From assembly GCA_039815685.1 (NCBI GenBank), contig JBCBYV010000001.1, positions 310,001-374,000 of the forward strand: a stretch of DNA of 64,000 bases, read 5' to 3'. Every line of letters starts with the position of its first letter. The first letter of the stretch is position 1. Under the pieces are notes generated by a model that searched no databases, was not told where the DNA came from, and was given only the letters and a program-made list of their open reading frames with translations. Below are positions 16,805 through 25,478 of the stretch, piece after piece. Both the position numbers and the translations under genes were made by a program. The DNA is from Thermohalobaculum sp039815685 (lineage in GTDB: Bacteria; Pseudomonadota; Alphaproteobacteria; Rhodobacterales; Rhodobacteraceae).

Positions 16805-18107
16805 CGCGTGCTGCCTCGATGAATTTCATAGGGTTCACGGCCTTCGAGTTGATCCGGACCTCGTAGTGCAAATGGTTGCCGGTGCTGCGCCCCGTGCTCC
16901 CCATATCCCCGACCCGGGTCCCCCGCTCGACGCGCTGACCGAGCTTTACGCGCGCCTTGCTCAGATGAGCATAAAGGGTCTCAAACCCGAATGCATGCCG
17001 AATTTCAACCACGATCCCGTAGCCGCGTTGACGCCCTACAAACGTTACAATGCCCTCCGCGGTTGCAAAGATCGGCGTGCCATGCGGCGCGGCGATGTCG
17101 ATCCCCTGATGCATGCTCACCTTGCGGCGATGGAAGGGATCACGGCGCGGGCCAAAAGCGCTTGTCAATCGACCTCCCCTGACAGGCAGCGCAAAAGGCA
17201 CCTTTGTCGCGGCGAACTCCATGAGATTGACACGGTCGAGCTTCGAGCTGAGCGCCGCAAGCTCGACATCCTCCGCCGTCTCTGGGCGGGCGGGGACGAG
17301 GCTTTGATCGTCGTCCGCCGGGCCGCCGCGACCCATGAAGTCGCGGCCGAGCTCCCGCACGATCCGGTCGAGATCGACATCCGCCCGATCGAAGACGGCC
17401 TCGAGCCCCGTGATGCTCTGCTCCGCGGCCTGCGTGAGCTCGGCGACCAGCTGCCTCTCACGATCCGTCGCTGCCACAAGGCGCGTCTCGAGAAGGGCAA
17501 CCTCTCCACCCAGCCGGTCTTCGCGCGCGAGCGCGAAATCGCGCTCCGCGATCACGTCGTCGATCAGCGCGCCGAAGGTCCCGATCTGAACCTCGAGCGC
17601 CTCGCTCCGCTTCTCTGCCTCGTCGAGCGCTGCGCGAAGGGCGATCGCCTGATCCGCGGCCGCATCCGCCTCGACAGCCAATGCCCGCTGGGCCCGCTCT
17701 GCCGACGCCGATGCCGTAAGGGCGACCCCGAGTGCCGCATCGCTCTCGCTGAGCGCCAACGTCGCCTCCCGGAGCCGCGCCTCGGCATCCGCAAGACGCC
17801 GCGCTGCTTCCTGCTGACGATGATTGGCTTCATCCCGCTCCATCTCGAGCGTCGAGATCGTGTCCTCAAGGGACGCAAGCTCGGCACTCATCAGGATCTG
17901 AGCGTCCGGCGTCTTCGCATGCGCCTTGCCGACCGACACGCTCGACCCCGAGCCCAGGCCGCCGCCAATCCCGAGCGAGAGCGCCGTGAGCGCTCCACCG
18001 GTCAGCAGTCCCAGGAGAAAGAGGGGCGTGCCCGGTCGGGCGCGCTCCCGTGCATGTTCAACGGATAGCGCCGTTGGCGCGCCGAGTTGCCGTCTCGCCT
18101 CGTTCAA
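16794..18107 (-). CDS. M23-family metallopeptidase with N-terminal membrane anchor and coiled coil
   Basis: 437 aa. One N-terminal membrane segment (LFLLGLLTGGALTALSLGIG, residues ~30-50), then a long coiled coil (~70-235, EMERDEANHRQQEAARRLADA) and a C-terminal LytM domain (~300-420). Zinc and active-site motifs are complete: HQGIDIAAPHGTPI (His and Asp ligands), YGIVVEIRHAFGFETLYAHL and GNHLHYEVR. It is therefore predicted to be an active periplasmic peptidoglycan endopeptidase rather than an EnvC-type degenerate activator. It is coupled to the bactofilin gene; in other bacteria bactofilins localise M23 enzymes. Confidence 0.93.
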   Translation of the reverse strand: MNEARRQLGAPTALSVEHARERARPGTPLFLLGLLTGGALTALSLGIGGGLGSGSSVSVGKAHAKTPDAQILMSAELASLEDTISTLEMERDEANHRQQEAARRLADAEARLREATLALSESDAALGVALTASASAERAQRALAVEADAAADQAIALRAALDEAEKRSEALEVQIGTFGALIDDVIAERDFALAREDRLGGEVALLETRLVAATDRERQLVAELTQAAEQSITGLEAVFDRADVDLDRIVRELGRDFMGRGGPADDDQSLVPARPETAEDVELAALSSKLDRVNLMEFAATKVPFALPVRGGRLTSAFGPRRDPFHRRKVSMHQGIDIAAPHGTPIFATAEGIVTFVGRQRGYGIVVEIRHAFGFETLYAHLSKARVKLGQRVERGTRVGDMGSTGRSTGNHLHYEVRINSKAVNPMKFIEAARDVL

Positions 18108-18276
18108 GAGAGTCTCCGCCTGTCCCGCTCGTTCGGACGCGTGGATTTTTTGGATTGCGCCCTTTGCGCAACGCTATACAGCACCGAACAGAACAGGCAA
18201 CCAATTTCTTCGGCGTGGACGAAGAGCGGCGGGCTCTTCTAGTGGCGCGCAGAATTCACCCGCGACTAACCGAGGT

Positions 18277-18756
18277 TCAGAGCGCCTTCACCGCGGCGAG
18301 TACAGTATCGACGTGACCGGGCACCTTCACGTTGCGCCAAGCCTCAGCGATCTTGCCATCCGCGCCAATGAGGAAGGTGGAGCGCTCGATGCCCATATAC
18401 TTCTTGCCGTACATCGATTTCTCTTTCCAGACGCCGTAACGCTCGCAGAGATCGCCCTCGGCGTCGGACAGTAGGCCGACCTTTAGGTCATGCTTGGCGA
18501 TGAACTTGTCATGCTTTGCCGCAGTGTCCTTCGATACGCCGACAATGGCGGCACCGGCCGACTGGAACTCGCCGATCAACTCGCTGAAACCGACCGCTTC
18601 CTTCGTGCAACCCGAGGTGTCGTCCTTGGGATAGAAGTAGAGCACCAGCGGCTTGCCCGCGAAATCGGCGAGCGAGAGAGTGCGACCGCCATCGGCGGGC
18701 AGTGTGAAATCGGGGGCCATATCGCCCGGGCCGGGCAGGGTTGCGGTGTCAGCCAT
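18277..18756 (-). CDS. bcp: Thioredoxin-dependent peroxiredoxin (BCP/PrxQ type)
   Basis: 159 aa. Reduces hydroperoxides. The core LVLYFYPKDDTSGCTKEAVGF carries the peroxidatic Cys in a TSGCT variant of the usual TPGCT. The Cys normally five residues later in 2-Cys PrxQ is Val here, so the resolving Cys must be elsewhere (LCERYGVW is a candidate) or it is a 1-Cys enzyme. YGKKYMGIERSTFLI is typical of the family. The ATG at 18756, after GGAGACC, is chosen over a longer frame that lacks homology. Confidence 0.93.
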   Translation of the reverse strand: MADTATLPGPGDMAPDFTLPADGGRTLSLADFAGKPLVLYFYPKDDTSGCTKEAVGFSELIGEFQSAGAAIVGVSKDTAAKHDKFIAKHDLKVGLLSDAEGDLCERYGVWKEKSMYGKKYMGIERSTFLIGADGKIAEAWRNVKVPGHVDTVLAAVKAL

Positions 18757-18904
18757 GGGGGGTCTCCTTTTCCGGACGGCGTGAACAGGCGCGGCTGGCG
18801 CGCTGCACCACGGCGCGTTAGGTATCGTGCAAGGCCGGGCCGACAAGCGAGCGGCTTGCCGTCCGGGACGGCTGGTGCGTTCGATGTGCGATGGCGAGGT
18901 GCCG

Positions 18905-21900
18905 GTGACGGATGAGCCTGACCAGCGAGGGCGCGGACAATCGACGGTGACGTCGGGCTTCGGCGTTCTCTGCCTGCGTTCCTGTCAGGGCTGCCTCACC
19001 ATCCTGCATGCTGGTTTCAGGGTCGTCGCCAGCCTCGTGGTCCTGCTCGCCATCGTCGCGGTCATCATGCTTCATGAGCTGCGCAAGGGGCCTCTTCCGC
19101 TGCCGGGCGTGGCGACGCTTGCGGAGACCGCGTTCAACGAAGCGCCGGACCGCACGGTGAACCTCGGCGTCGAGGGCGCCTACCTCGCTCTCACGCGCCG
19201 CAGCCGCCCGGCATTGCGCTTTCGCGATGTCAGCGTGCGGAACCGCGAGACCGGCGAGCTGATGCTGCGGGTTCCCCGCGTCGGAGCGCGCTTCTCGGTG
19301 TCCGATCTCCTCGCCGGGCGCATCCAGCCCCTGGGCGTGACCGTGATCGGACCGGCGGCGCGCCTCGTCCGACTGGAGGACGGGCGGTTCCGCTTCGGTC
19401 TCGGCTACACGGCAGCGCAAGCCCTACCCGACAGCGAGGCCGCCGCCGATCCGCCACCAAACGAAGCGCAAGTTGGCGGAAACCGCGAAGAGGCATTTGC
19501 GGCGGTCAGCCGCCTGCTCGACGCCTTCGCGGGCTTGATCCCAAGGCCGCCCGGCACCGAGCGGCTGCGTCGGGTCGCCATCCGCGATGCGGATCTCCTG
19601 ATCAGGAATACGGCGACGGGTGGCGCCTTTCGCGTCGGCGGCGCGCAGTTCAGGCTGACTGCAGGCGATGACGGCATCAAGGCGGATGCCCTGCTGCCCG
19701 TGCGCGATCAGGAAGGCAATGTCGCAGACATCGTCCTCTCCGGCGAGCGCGCGACGGGAACGCGGGACACCCATCTCAGCGCCCGGTTCTCGGGGCTGAG
19801 GCTCGATGCTCTGGCGCGGCAACTGCCCGAGATCGCGTGGCTCGGGCCCATCGGGGCGCCCGTCTCGGGCCGCGTCTCGGGCGTTGTGCATGGCGATGGC
19901 AGCATCGGCGACATTACCACGGCGCTAGATCTCGCGCCCGGCGCGCTGCTCCTTGATGGCGACCTCCCCGCCATCCCGTTCGAGAGCGCGCGCCTCGTCG
20001 CGGCCTTCAGTCCGGAGACCGGCCGCCTCGCGCTTGAGCGCTTCGCCTTCGAGGGGCCTCGTGCCGCAGCAGCAGTCTCGGGCAATGCGGAGATCCTCAG
20101 CGGCCCGGATGGCAGCCTCCGGAGCCTCGCGGCCGATCTGCGGCTCCAGGGTTTGACGCTCGATCTGCCGGGCACGCTCACGCAGCCTGCGCGTTTCGAG
20201 ACGGGCGCCTTGGCCCTCACCGTCGAGCCGGAAAGCGGGCGCGCGCGGATCGCCGACCTCTACCTCGCCCGTGGCGACACGGTCTTCCAGGGCGCCGGAA
20301 CGGTCACGATGGGCAAGGAAAGCGAAGGCCCTTCGGTCGGCATGCGGATCGCCGGCAGCGGGCTCAACGTCGATGACGTGAAGGCGCTCTGGCCGGTCGG
20401 CGCGGGCGGCAATGCGCGGCCCTGGTTCGTCGAGAACATCCTGACGGGCCGCCTGCCCCAAATCGTCGCCCAGCTCCAGCTCGACCCGAGCGGGGAGGGC
20501 GGGGGCGACGCGCTCGCCGTCGATTTCAGTTTCGAGGAGGTGACGAGCACCTATCTCGGCGAGATGCCGGCGATCGAGGGCGGTTGGGGGCAGGCCCATC
20601 TCACGCTCGACAGCTTCGATCTCGGCCTCGCGCAGGGTCATGTGGATGTCGCTGGGCAAGGCCGGCTCGACCTCACCGGCTCGCGCATCCGCATCTTCGA
20701 CTTCGATGAGCCAATCACACCGGCCGATGTGTCGCTCAGGGCCGAGGGGCCCCTCTCGGCCGTGCTCTCCCTGATCGATCAGCCGCCGCTCGGCCTCGTC
20801 TCCCGCCTCGGCCTGCCGCTCGGCGAGGTGGGCGGGCGGGCCAGGGTCGCGGCGGATCTTGCCTTCCCGCTGCTCGCGGCGCTCAAGGTCGAGGAGGTCT
20901 TCGCCGATGCGCGCGCGAGCCTGCGCGATGTGGCCCTAAGCCTCCCGCTCGGCGGCGATGAACCCGTCGGGCTTGCTTCGCCGCGGCTCGAGCTCGCCGC
21001 CAATACCCAGCGCCTCACGCTCACCGGGCCGGTCGACGCCTTCGGCACACGGCTCGAGACCGAATGGCAAGAGGACTATGGTGCCGTCCCCGGCCGTCGC
21101 CTCGCCCTGAAGGGACAGGTTGACCGAGCTCTGCTCGAGAGCTTCGGCCCCGCCCTCCCGCTTCTCGGCACCGAACCCTTCGCGCTTGAGGCGACGCTGG
21201 CGCAGTCGGGGGACGGTCCCGCGCGGCTCACGCTCAACAGCGACCTCACGCCCGTGTCCATCGACCCGCCGGTTGCCTGGTCGAAAGCCGCCGGCGCGCC
21301 GGGCCGTCTCACCCTCGAGGGCAGTTTCGATGAGGAGATGACATTCGACACCGTCGCGCTGAAAGCGGCGGGTCTCCGGCTTCAGGGCAGCCTTCGCCTC
21401 GATCCGGATGGCGGGCTCCGGAAGCTCGAGGTGCCGACCTTCGTGTTGGGAGAACTGGCCGATCTCACCATCGCCGCCGAGCCCGATGGGGCAGGGGGCC
21501 TGGCCGTGCGTCTCGGCGGGCGCCGGCTCGACGCGGCGCTTGCGGACGACACGGATGATGAGGGCGAAGCCGGCGACGAGGGTGGTGCCGTTGAGGACGG
21601 CGTGATTGAGGACGGTCCGCTCGCAAAACTCCCCATCGCGATCCGCTTCGACCTCGACCAGCTCGTCCTCGCGGAGGGCATCGCGGTCTCGCCCGCCGCG
21701 GGCAATATTCGCCATGAGCCGGCCAGCGGCATCCAGATGGACTTCGCCGGCCGCCTCAACGCCTCGGCCCCAGCATCGGGCACCCTTGGCCTGCCCTCGA
21801 CAGGCGACGGGCGCATCACCTTGCGGAGCGACGATGCGGGCGCCTTCCTCCGCGCGCTTGACCTTGCGTCCGAAGCGCGTGGCGGCACGCTCACCATCGA

Positions 21901-22468
21901 CGCGGCGGTGATGGACGGCGATTTTGACCGGATCGAAGGGCGGGCCGAGGCGGAGCGGCTGCAGTTGACTGAAGGCAGCACGGTCCAGCGCATCTTCGTC
22001 GAAGGCGGTGCGGCCGAGGTGCTCGAGGCCGATGGCAAGGTCGGCGGCGTCAGCTTCCGGCGGATCGAGGTTCCGTTCCGCCTGAGCGACGGAACCATCA
22101 CCGTCACGGACGCTGTGGCGACGGGGCCCGCCCTCGCCATCCGCATCGGCGGCCTGATCGACCAGAGCTCGGGCACTGTGTCGATGAGCGGCGTGGCTTC
22201 CCCTGCCTACGCAGTGTCGAGCTTCCTCAACAACATCCCCGTCCTCGGCCGCGTCCTGACCGGCGACCGGGGAGAAGGGTTCCTCGGCCTGACCTTCAAG
22301 GTCACCGGCCCGCTCGAGGACCCGGATGTCAGCGTCAACCCACTCTCCCTCCTCGCACCCGGCATCCTGCGCAACATGTTCGAGAGCGACCCGACCGATC
22401 GCTCCGGTGGCAAGCGGGGAGAGGAGCGTCCGCCCGCGCTGATCGAGGAGTTCGGCGCCCCGGAGTAG
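18905..22468 (+). CDS. Large AsmA-like/DUF3971 (YhdP-type) envelope protein
   Basis: About 1187 aa. A single N-terminal membrane anchor (VVASLVVLLAIVAVIML) is followed by a long periplasmic region of repetitive beta strands typical of AsmA/YhdP/TamB proteins, thought to form bridge-like channels for phospholipid transport between membranes. Recognisable parts are RPALRFRDVSVRN near the start, a DUF3971-like middle, and an AsmA C-terminal segment (YAVSSFLNNIPVLGRVLTG, GLTFKVTGPLEDPDVSVNP). An acidic insert (DDTDDEGEAGDEGG) at about 21550-21620 is probably a flexible linker. The start is uncertain: GTG 18905 has GGCGAGG before it, and ATG at 18884 or 18827 is possible. Confidence 0.85.
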   Translation: MTDEPDQRGRGQSTVTSGFGVLCLRSCQGCLTILHAGFRVVASLVVLLAIVAVIMLHELRKGPLPLPGVATLAETAFNEAPDRTVNLGVEGAYLALTRRSRPALRFRDVSVRNRETGELMLRVPRVGARFSVSDLLAGRIQPLGVTVIGPAARLVRLEDGRFRFGLGYTAAQALPDSEAAADPPPNEAQVGGNREEAFAAVSRLLDAFAGLIPRPPGTERLRRVAIRDADLLIRNTATGGAFRVGGAQFRLTAGDDGIKADALLPVRDQEGNVADIVLSGERATGTRDTHLSARFSGLRLDALARQLPEIAWLGPIGAPVSGRVSGVVHGDGSIGDITTALDLAPGALLLDGDLPAIPFESARLVAAFSPETGRLALERFAFEGPRAAAAVSGNAEILSGPDGSLRSLAADLRLQGLTLDLPGTLTQPARFETGALALTVEPESGRARIADLYLARGDTVFQGAGTVTMGKESEGPSVGMRIAGSGLNVDDVKALWPVGAGGNARPWFVENILTGRLPQIVAQLQLDPSGEGGGDALAVDFSFEEVTSTYLGEMPAIEGGWGQAHLTLDSFDLGLAQGHVDVAGQGRLDLTGSRIRIFDFDEPITPADVSLRAEGPLSAVLSLIDQPPLGLVSRLGLPLGEVGGRARVAADLAFPLLAALKVEEVFADARASLRDVALSLPLGGDEPVGLASPRLELAANTQRLTLTGPVDAFGTRLETEWQEDYGAVPGRRLALKGQVDRALLESFGPALPLLGTEPFALEATLAQSGDGPARLTLNSDLTPVSIDPPVAWSKAAGAPGRLTLEGSFDEEMTFDTVALKAAGLRLQGSLRLDPDGGLRKLEVPTFVLGELADLTIAAEPDGAGGLAVRLGGRRLDAALADDTDDEGEAGDEGGAVEDGVIEDGPLAKLPIAIRFDLDQLVLAEGIAVSPAAGNIRHEPASGIQMDFAGRLNASAPASGTLGLPSTGDGRITLRSDDAGAFLRALDLASEARGGTLTIDAAVMDGDFDRIEGRAEAERLQLTEGSTVQRIFVEGGAAEVLEADGKVGGVSFRRIEVPFRLSDGTITVTDAVATGPALAIRIGGLIDQSSGTVSMSGVASPAYAVSSFLNNIPVLGRVLTGDRGEGFLGLTFKVTGPLEDPDVSVNPLSLLAPGILRNMFESDPTDRSGGKRGEERPPALIEEFGAPE

Positions 22469-22677
22469 CCCCCAGGTCCTGACGCCCAGCCCCTGACCCA
22501 CAGTCTCCGACCCTCAGCCCCGACCCAGAGTCCACGACTCCCAACCCTCAACCCCCAACCCCGACCGCGCCCTAGACGCCTCCCTGCCACAGCATTGCGC
22601 CGCCGCTCTCACAGCTTCGCGAGGGGGTGGTACCCGCGCAGCCGGCCCGCTAGACCGTGACATCGGGCGGAGGGCGT
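22469..22677 (+). other. Pyrimidine-rich degenerate tandem tract with G-quadruplex motif on the minus strand
   Basis: After the AsmA-like stop, about 100 bp (22469-22570) consist of a C-rich, G-poor degenerate repeat with units resembling GACCCxCAGxC. The end (22540-22562) has four C-runs (3,3,5,4) separated by 2, 4 and 2 nt, which is a canonical G4-forming sequence on the minus strand. The remainder contains the ribosome binding site of the next gene (GGAGGG). No ORF was credible. Confidence 0.7.
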
Positions 22678-23589
22678 ATGCATATCTACCTGCCAATCGC
22701 CGAGGTTTCGGTGAATGCCCTCGTCATTCTGGCTCTGGGCGGCGGTGTCGGCATGCTTTCGGGGCTCTTCGGCGTCGGCGGCGGCTTCCTGATGACGCCG
22801 CTCCTCATCTTCACCGGCATCCCGCCCGCCGTCGCTGTCGCCACGGGCACCAATCAGATCGCCGCGGCCTCCTTCTCGGGCCTCCTCACGCATCTTCGGC
22901 GCAAGACCGTCGATATGAAGATGGGCACCGTCATGCTGCTCGGCGGCATCGCGGGCTCGGCGCTCGGCGTCCAGGTCTTCGCCATGCTGCGGGAGATCGG
23001 GCAGGTCGAGCTTGCCGTCGGGCTGTGCTACGTCGTGTTCCTAGGCACCGTCGGCGGGCTGATGCTGGTCGAGAGCCTGCAGGCCGCCGCCAATGTCCGG
23101 CGCGGGCGGAAGCGGCAGAAGAAGCGGCATAGCTGGGTCCACGGCCTGCCCTTCAAGATGCGCTTCCGGCAGTCGAACCTCTACATCAGCGCCGTCCCGC
23201 CCTTCGTGATCGGTGCGTTGGTGGGCGTGCTCGCGGCGATCATGGGCGTCGGGGGCGGCTTCATCATGGTGCCGGCCATGATCTACCTCCTCGGCATGGC
23301 GACCTCGGTCGTCGTCGGCACCTCGCTCTTTCAGATCCTATTCGTTGCCGCCTTCACCACCATCGCCCATGCGATCACGAACCAGACGGTCGATGCGATC
23401 CTTGCCTTCCTCCTGATCGTGGGCGGAGTGCTGGGCGCGCAGGTGGGGGCGAGGCTCGGGCCGAGGCTCAGGGCCGAGCAGCTCCGCATCCTCCTCGCCG
23501 TCCTTGTCCTTGCCGTCTGCCTCAAGCTCGGCTGGGACCTCGTGCGCACGCCGGACGATTTCTTCGTGCTCGAGGAGGTGGAGCTGTGA
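22678..23589 (+). CDS. TauE/SafE-family sulfite/anion exporter
   Basis: 303 aa polytopic inner-membrane protein with about eight helices in two repeats. Each repeat starts with the family signature: GVGMLSGLFGVGGGFLMTPLL (first) and GVLAAIMGVGGGFIMVPAM (second). Members export sulfite, sulfoacetate or other organosulfur anions; the actual substrate is not determined. The ATG at 22678 (MHIYLPIAEVS) after GGAGGG is chosen. Its stop overlaps the start of the TIGR02186 gene by 4 bp, a recurrent pairing in alphaproteobacteria. Confidence 0.92.
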   Translation: MHIYLPIAEVSVNALVILALGGGVGMLSGLFGVGGGFLMTPLLIFTGIPPAVAVATGTNQIAAASFSGLLTHLRRKTVDMKMGTVMLLGGIAGSALGVQVFAMLREIGQVELAVGLCYVVFLGTVGGLMLVESLQAAANVRRGRKRQKKRHSWVHGLPFKMRFRQSNLYISAVPPFVIGALVGVLAAIMGVGGGFIMVPAMIYLLGMATSVVVGTSLFQILFVAAFTTIAHAITNQTVDAILAFLLIVGGVLGAQVGARLGPRLRAEQLRILLAVLVLAVCLKLGWDLVRTPDDFFVLEEVEL

Positions 23590-24359
23590 TCCGCCGCGCT
23601 CTCCTCGCCCTCTGGCTGCTCGCCGCCGCCTCCGCCGCCCCATCTGCCGCTGCCGAGGAGGTCGTGGCCGGCCTCAGCCAGAACCGTGTCGCCATCACCG
23701 CCAGCTTCACGGGCTCGGACATCTTCATATACGGCGCGGTTAAGCGCGCCGCCCCTCCGCCGGACGGAGGGCTCGACGTCGTGGTCGTCGTTGCCGGGCC
23801 ATCCCGCCCGGTGCTGGTGCGCAAGCGCGAGCGGCAATTCGGCGTCTGGGTCAACGGGCCGGGCGTGCAGATCGATGCCGCCCCCAGCCTCTATGCGGTG
23901 AAGACCACGCGCCCCTTTCGCGATGTCATCAGCTGGACCGAGGAGCTGCGCCACCAAGTCGGGCTCAAAGAGGTCATCCGCCTCATCGACGCGCCAGACT
24001 GGCTGACGGAGGAGCGCGGCGACTATCTCGAAGCCGTCATCCGTCTCAACCGCAGCAAGGGCCTCTATTTCATCGATGAAGGCGGCGTGACGCTGAAGGA
24101 AGAGACACTCTTCGAGACCAGCATCGCGCTCCCCTCGAATCTCGTCGAGGGCGACTACACCGCCCGGATGTTCCTGCTGCGCGACAAGGAGGTTATCGAT
24201 GTCTACGAGACGACGATCCCCGTGCGCAAAGTCGGCCTCGAGCGTTTCCTATACAGCTTCGCCACGCTCGCTCCGGCCGCCTATGGAATCGCCTCGGTGA
24301 TCCTGGCGCTTTTCTCGGGCTGGGCGGCCTCGGCGCTCTTCCGCTACTTCGTGACCTGA
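23586..24359 (+). CDS. TIGR02186 family transmembrane protein
   Basis: 257 aa. Signal peptide or N-terminal helix (MIRRALLALWLLAAASAAPSA), a periplasmic domain (SQNRVAITASFTGSDIFIYG, VVVVVAGPSRPVLVRKRER, FGVWVNGPGVQI) and one C-terminal membrane helix (ASVILALFSGWAASALF). This architecture and wording match the alphaproteobacterial TIGR02186 family, which is usually encoded with TauE/SafE and may be its accessory subunit. Function is not established. Confidence 0.88.
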   Translation: MIRRALLALWLLAAASAAPSAAAEEVVAGLSQNRVAITASFTGSDIFIYGAVKRAAPPPDGGLDVVVVVAGPSRPVLVRKRERQFGVWVNGPGVQIDAAPSLYAVKTTRPFRDVISWTEELRHQVGLKEVIRLIDAPDWLTEERGDYLEAVIRLNRSKGLYFIDEGGVTLKEETLFETSIALPSNLVEGDYTARMFLLRDKEVIDVYETTIPVRKVGLERFLYSFATLAPAAYGIASVILALFSGWAASALFRYFVT

Positions 24360-24517
24360 GGCGGCAGAGCACTCGAGATCGCTTAAACAAGCTCGAATTT
24401 GACTCGCCTTTTACGTGTTTCCCGTATCGGGACTCACGATTTAGGGTTGAGTAGGGTATTCCATGCAGAGTGTAGGACGCGGCGCCGTTGCCGCGTTGGA
24501 GTAGCGTGGGGTGTGTG
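24360..24517 (+). promoter_or_regulatory. Upstream region with two GANTC sites and a ctrA-promoter-like motif
   Basis: GACTC at 24401-24405 and at 24431-24435, followed by CGATTTAGGGTTGAG at 24438-24452. This pairing resembles the ctrA upstream region (GACTC, then CGATTAGGGTTAG), suggesting shared, possibly cell-cycle-linked, control of the following secreted protein. Functional evidence is lacking. Confidence 0.4.
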
Positions 24518-24931
24518 ATGCGTTTCGGCGTCTTTCTTTTGGTGTGTCTTGGTCTCTGCGGTCCGGTTCTGGCGGATCAGCGTCTGGTCCAGAGCATGGT
24601 GATCTCGAAGCCCGGGGAGCCGGTGGAGGTGCGGGGCACGCTATCCCGCATCGTCGGTTACTTCGACCGGCGGGGGGATCGCCTCGCAGTCACGGTCTTC
24701 ATCAGCGGCAATGTCCGGGGTCAGGTCCTGCGCGGCAGCGCAAGCCTCGCCGACGGGCAGCGCTACAGCCTCCAGCGGGAGGGTGCGGGCGGCGCGGAGA
24801 CCATCGACATTCGCCGTCGTGGCGACCGGGTGGTCCTCAGTGTCTCTTCGGGCCTTCGGGTCGCACGTGATGCGACGCCGGAATTGCGCTCAGTTGAGCA
24901 ATCGGCCCTCCGCTCCGTATCGCTCGACTGA
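24518..24931 (+). CDS. Small secreted hypothetical protein
   Basis: 137 aa. Signal peptide MRFGVFLLVCLGLCGPVLA, then a beta-rich mature domain of about 118 residues (RGTLSRIVGYFDRRGDRLA, VTVFISGNVRGQVLRG, GDRVVLSVSSGLRV). No cysteines remain after the signal peptide, so it is probably a soluble periplasmic protein. Not recognised. It starts at the ATG at 24518; a longer in-frame start at 24488 lies before the signal peptide. Confidence 0.7.
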   Translation: MRFGVFLLVCLGLCGPVLADQRLVQSMVISKPGEPVEVRGTLSRIVGYFDRRGDRLAVTVFISGNVRGQVLRGSASLADGQRYSLQREGAGGAETIDIRRRGDRVVLSVSSGLRVARDATPELRSVEQSALRSVSLD

Positions 24932-24973
24932 ACGCGCCGGAGCATCATCCGATCAGTGCACACCTCTGCCGCC

Positions 24974-24996
24974 ATCGCCGGGCTTAACCCGGCGAT
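24974..24996. repeat. REP-like palindrome
   Basis: Nine-bp perfect arms ATCGCCGGG / CCCGGCGAT around CTTAA, 43 bp after the small secreted protein. It can act as a terminator or mRNA 3' stabiliser. Confidence 0.7.
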
Positions 24997-25178
24997 CCGA
25001 GGGATCGTGTACTGCGTCCCGGTGGTGGATCCCAACGGTCAAGCCGAGGGATCACAGCATCGTTCGACAGGTGCTGTGACGTTGGACGTTGCCCTAGAGC
25101 GCGGACCGACCAGACGTGCTCACTGAAATTGCGTCATTGCCTGTCTTGACCCGGCGATCCTGCGCCACCGGCCGTGGA

Positions 25179-25199
25179 TGCTCGGGTCAAGCCCGAGCA
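25179..25199. repeat. REP-like palindrome
   Basis: Eight-bp perfect arms TGCTCGGG / CCCGAGCA around TCAAG, the most regular copy of the family in the window. Confidence 0.7.
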
Positions 25200-25478
25200 C
25201 GACATGAGCACGTGAGGTAAGAAGGTGCTCTAGCACCCCCAACATCGCTTGAACGAGCCGCAGCGATCGCAAGCCGACCCCTCCTGTCCCCACTTGCGAA
25301 TGCACCGAGGCGCCAGCGGGAGCCGGTCGATGCGCTCTGCGCCATGACATCGTGCGGCGCGGGACCTTCCGCGTCACGCCGGCCAGATGCTAGGCCCTGC
25401 ACCGACAGCGATCCTGCGGGGCCTTCGCGTTATCGAGAGGCGCGCGCCTGGACGCGGGCGCGCGCAGGGAGCATCGCC

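Larger units (their letters stand above)
24932..25478. other. Gene-free region with palindromic intergenic repeats
   Basis: Nothing coding was convincing in these 547 bp. It contains at least two inverted repeats of one family: ATCGCCGGG-CTTAA-CCCGGCGAT at 24974-24996 and TGCTCGGG-TCAAG-CCCGAGCA at 25179-25199, plus an unpaired TTGACCCGGCGATCC half at 25146-25160. These resemble REP/PU-like elements that often form transcript ends. Promoter signals of the following SDR gene were not identifiable. Confidence 0.5.

Noticed and set aside
18155..18171. TTGCGC...GCGCAA inverted repeat
   Set aside because: Short and in the promoter region of the M23 gene; not distinguishable from chance in this composition.
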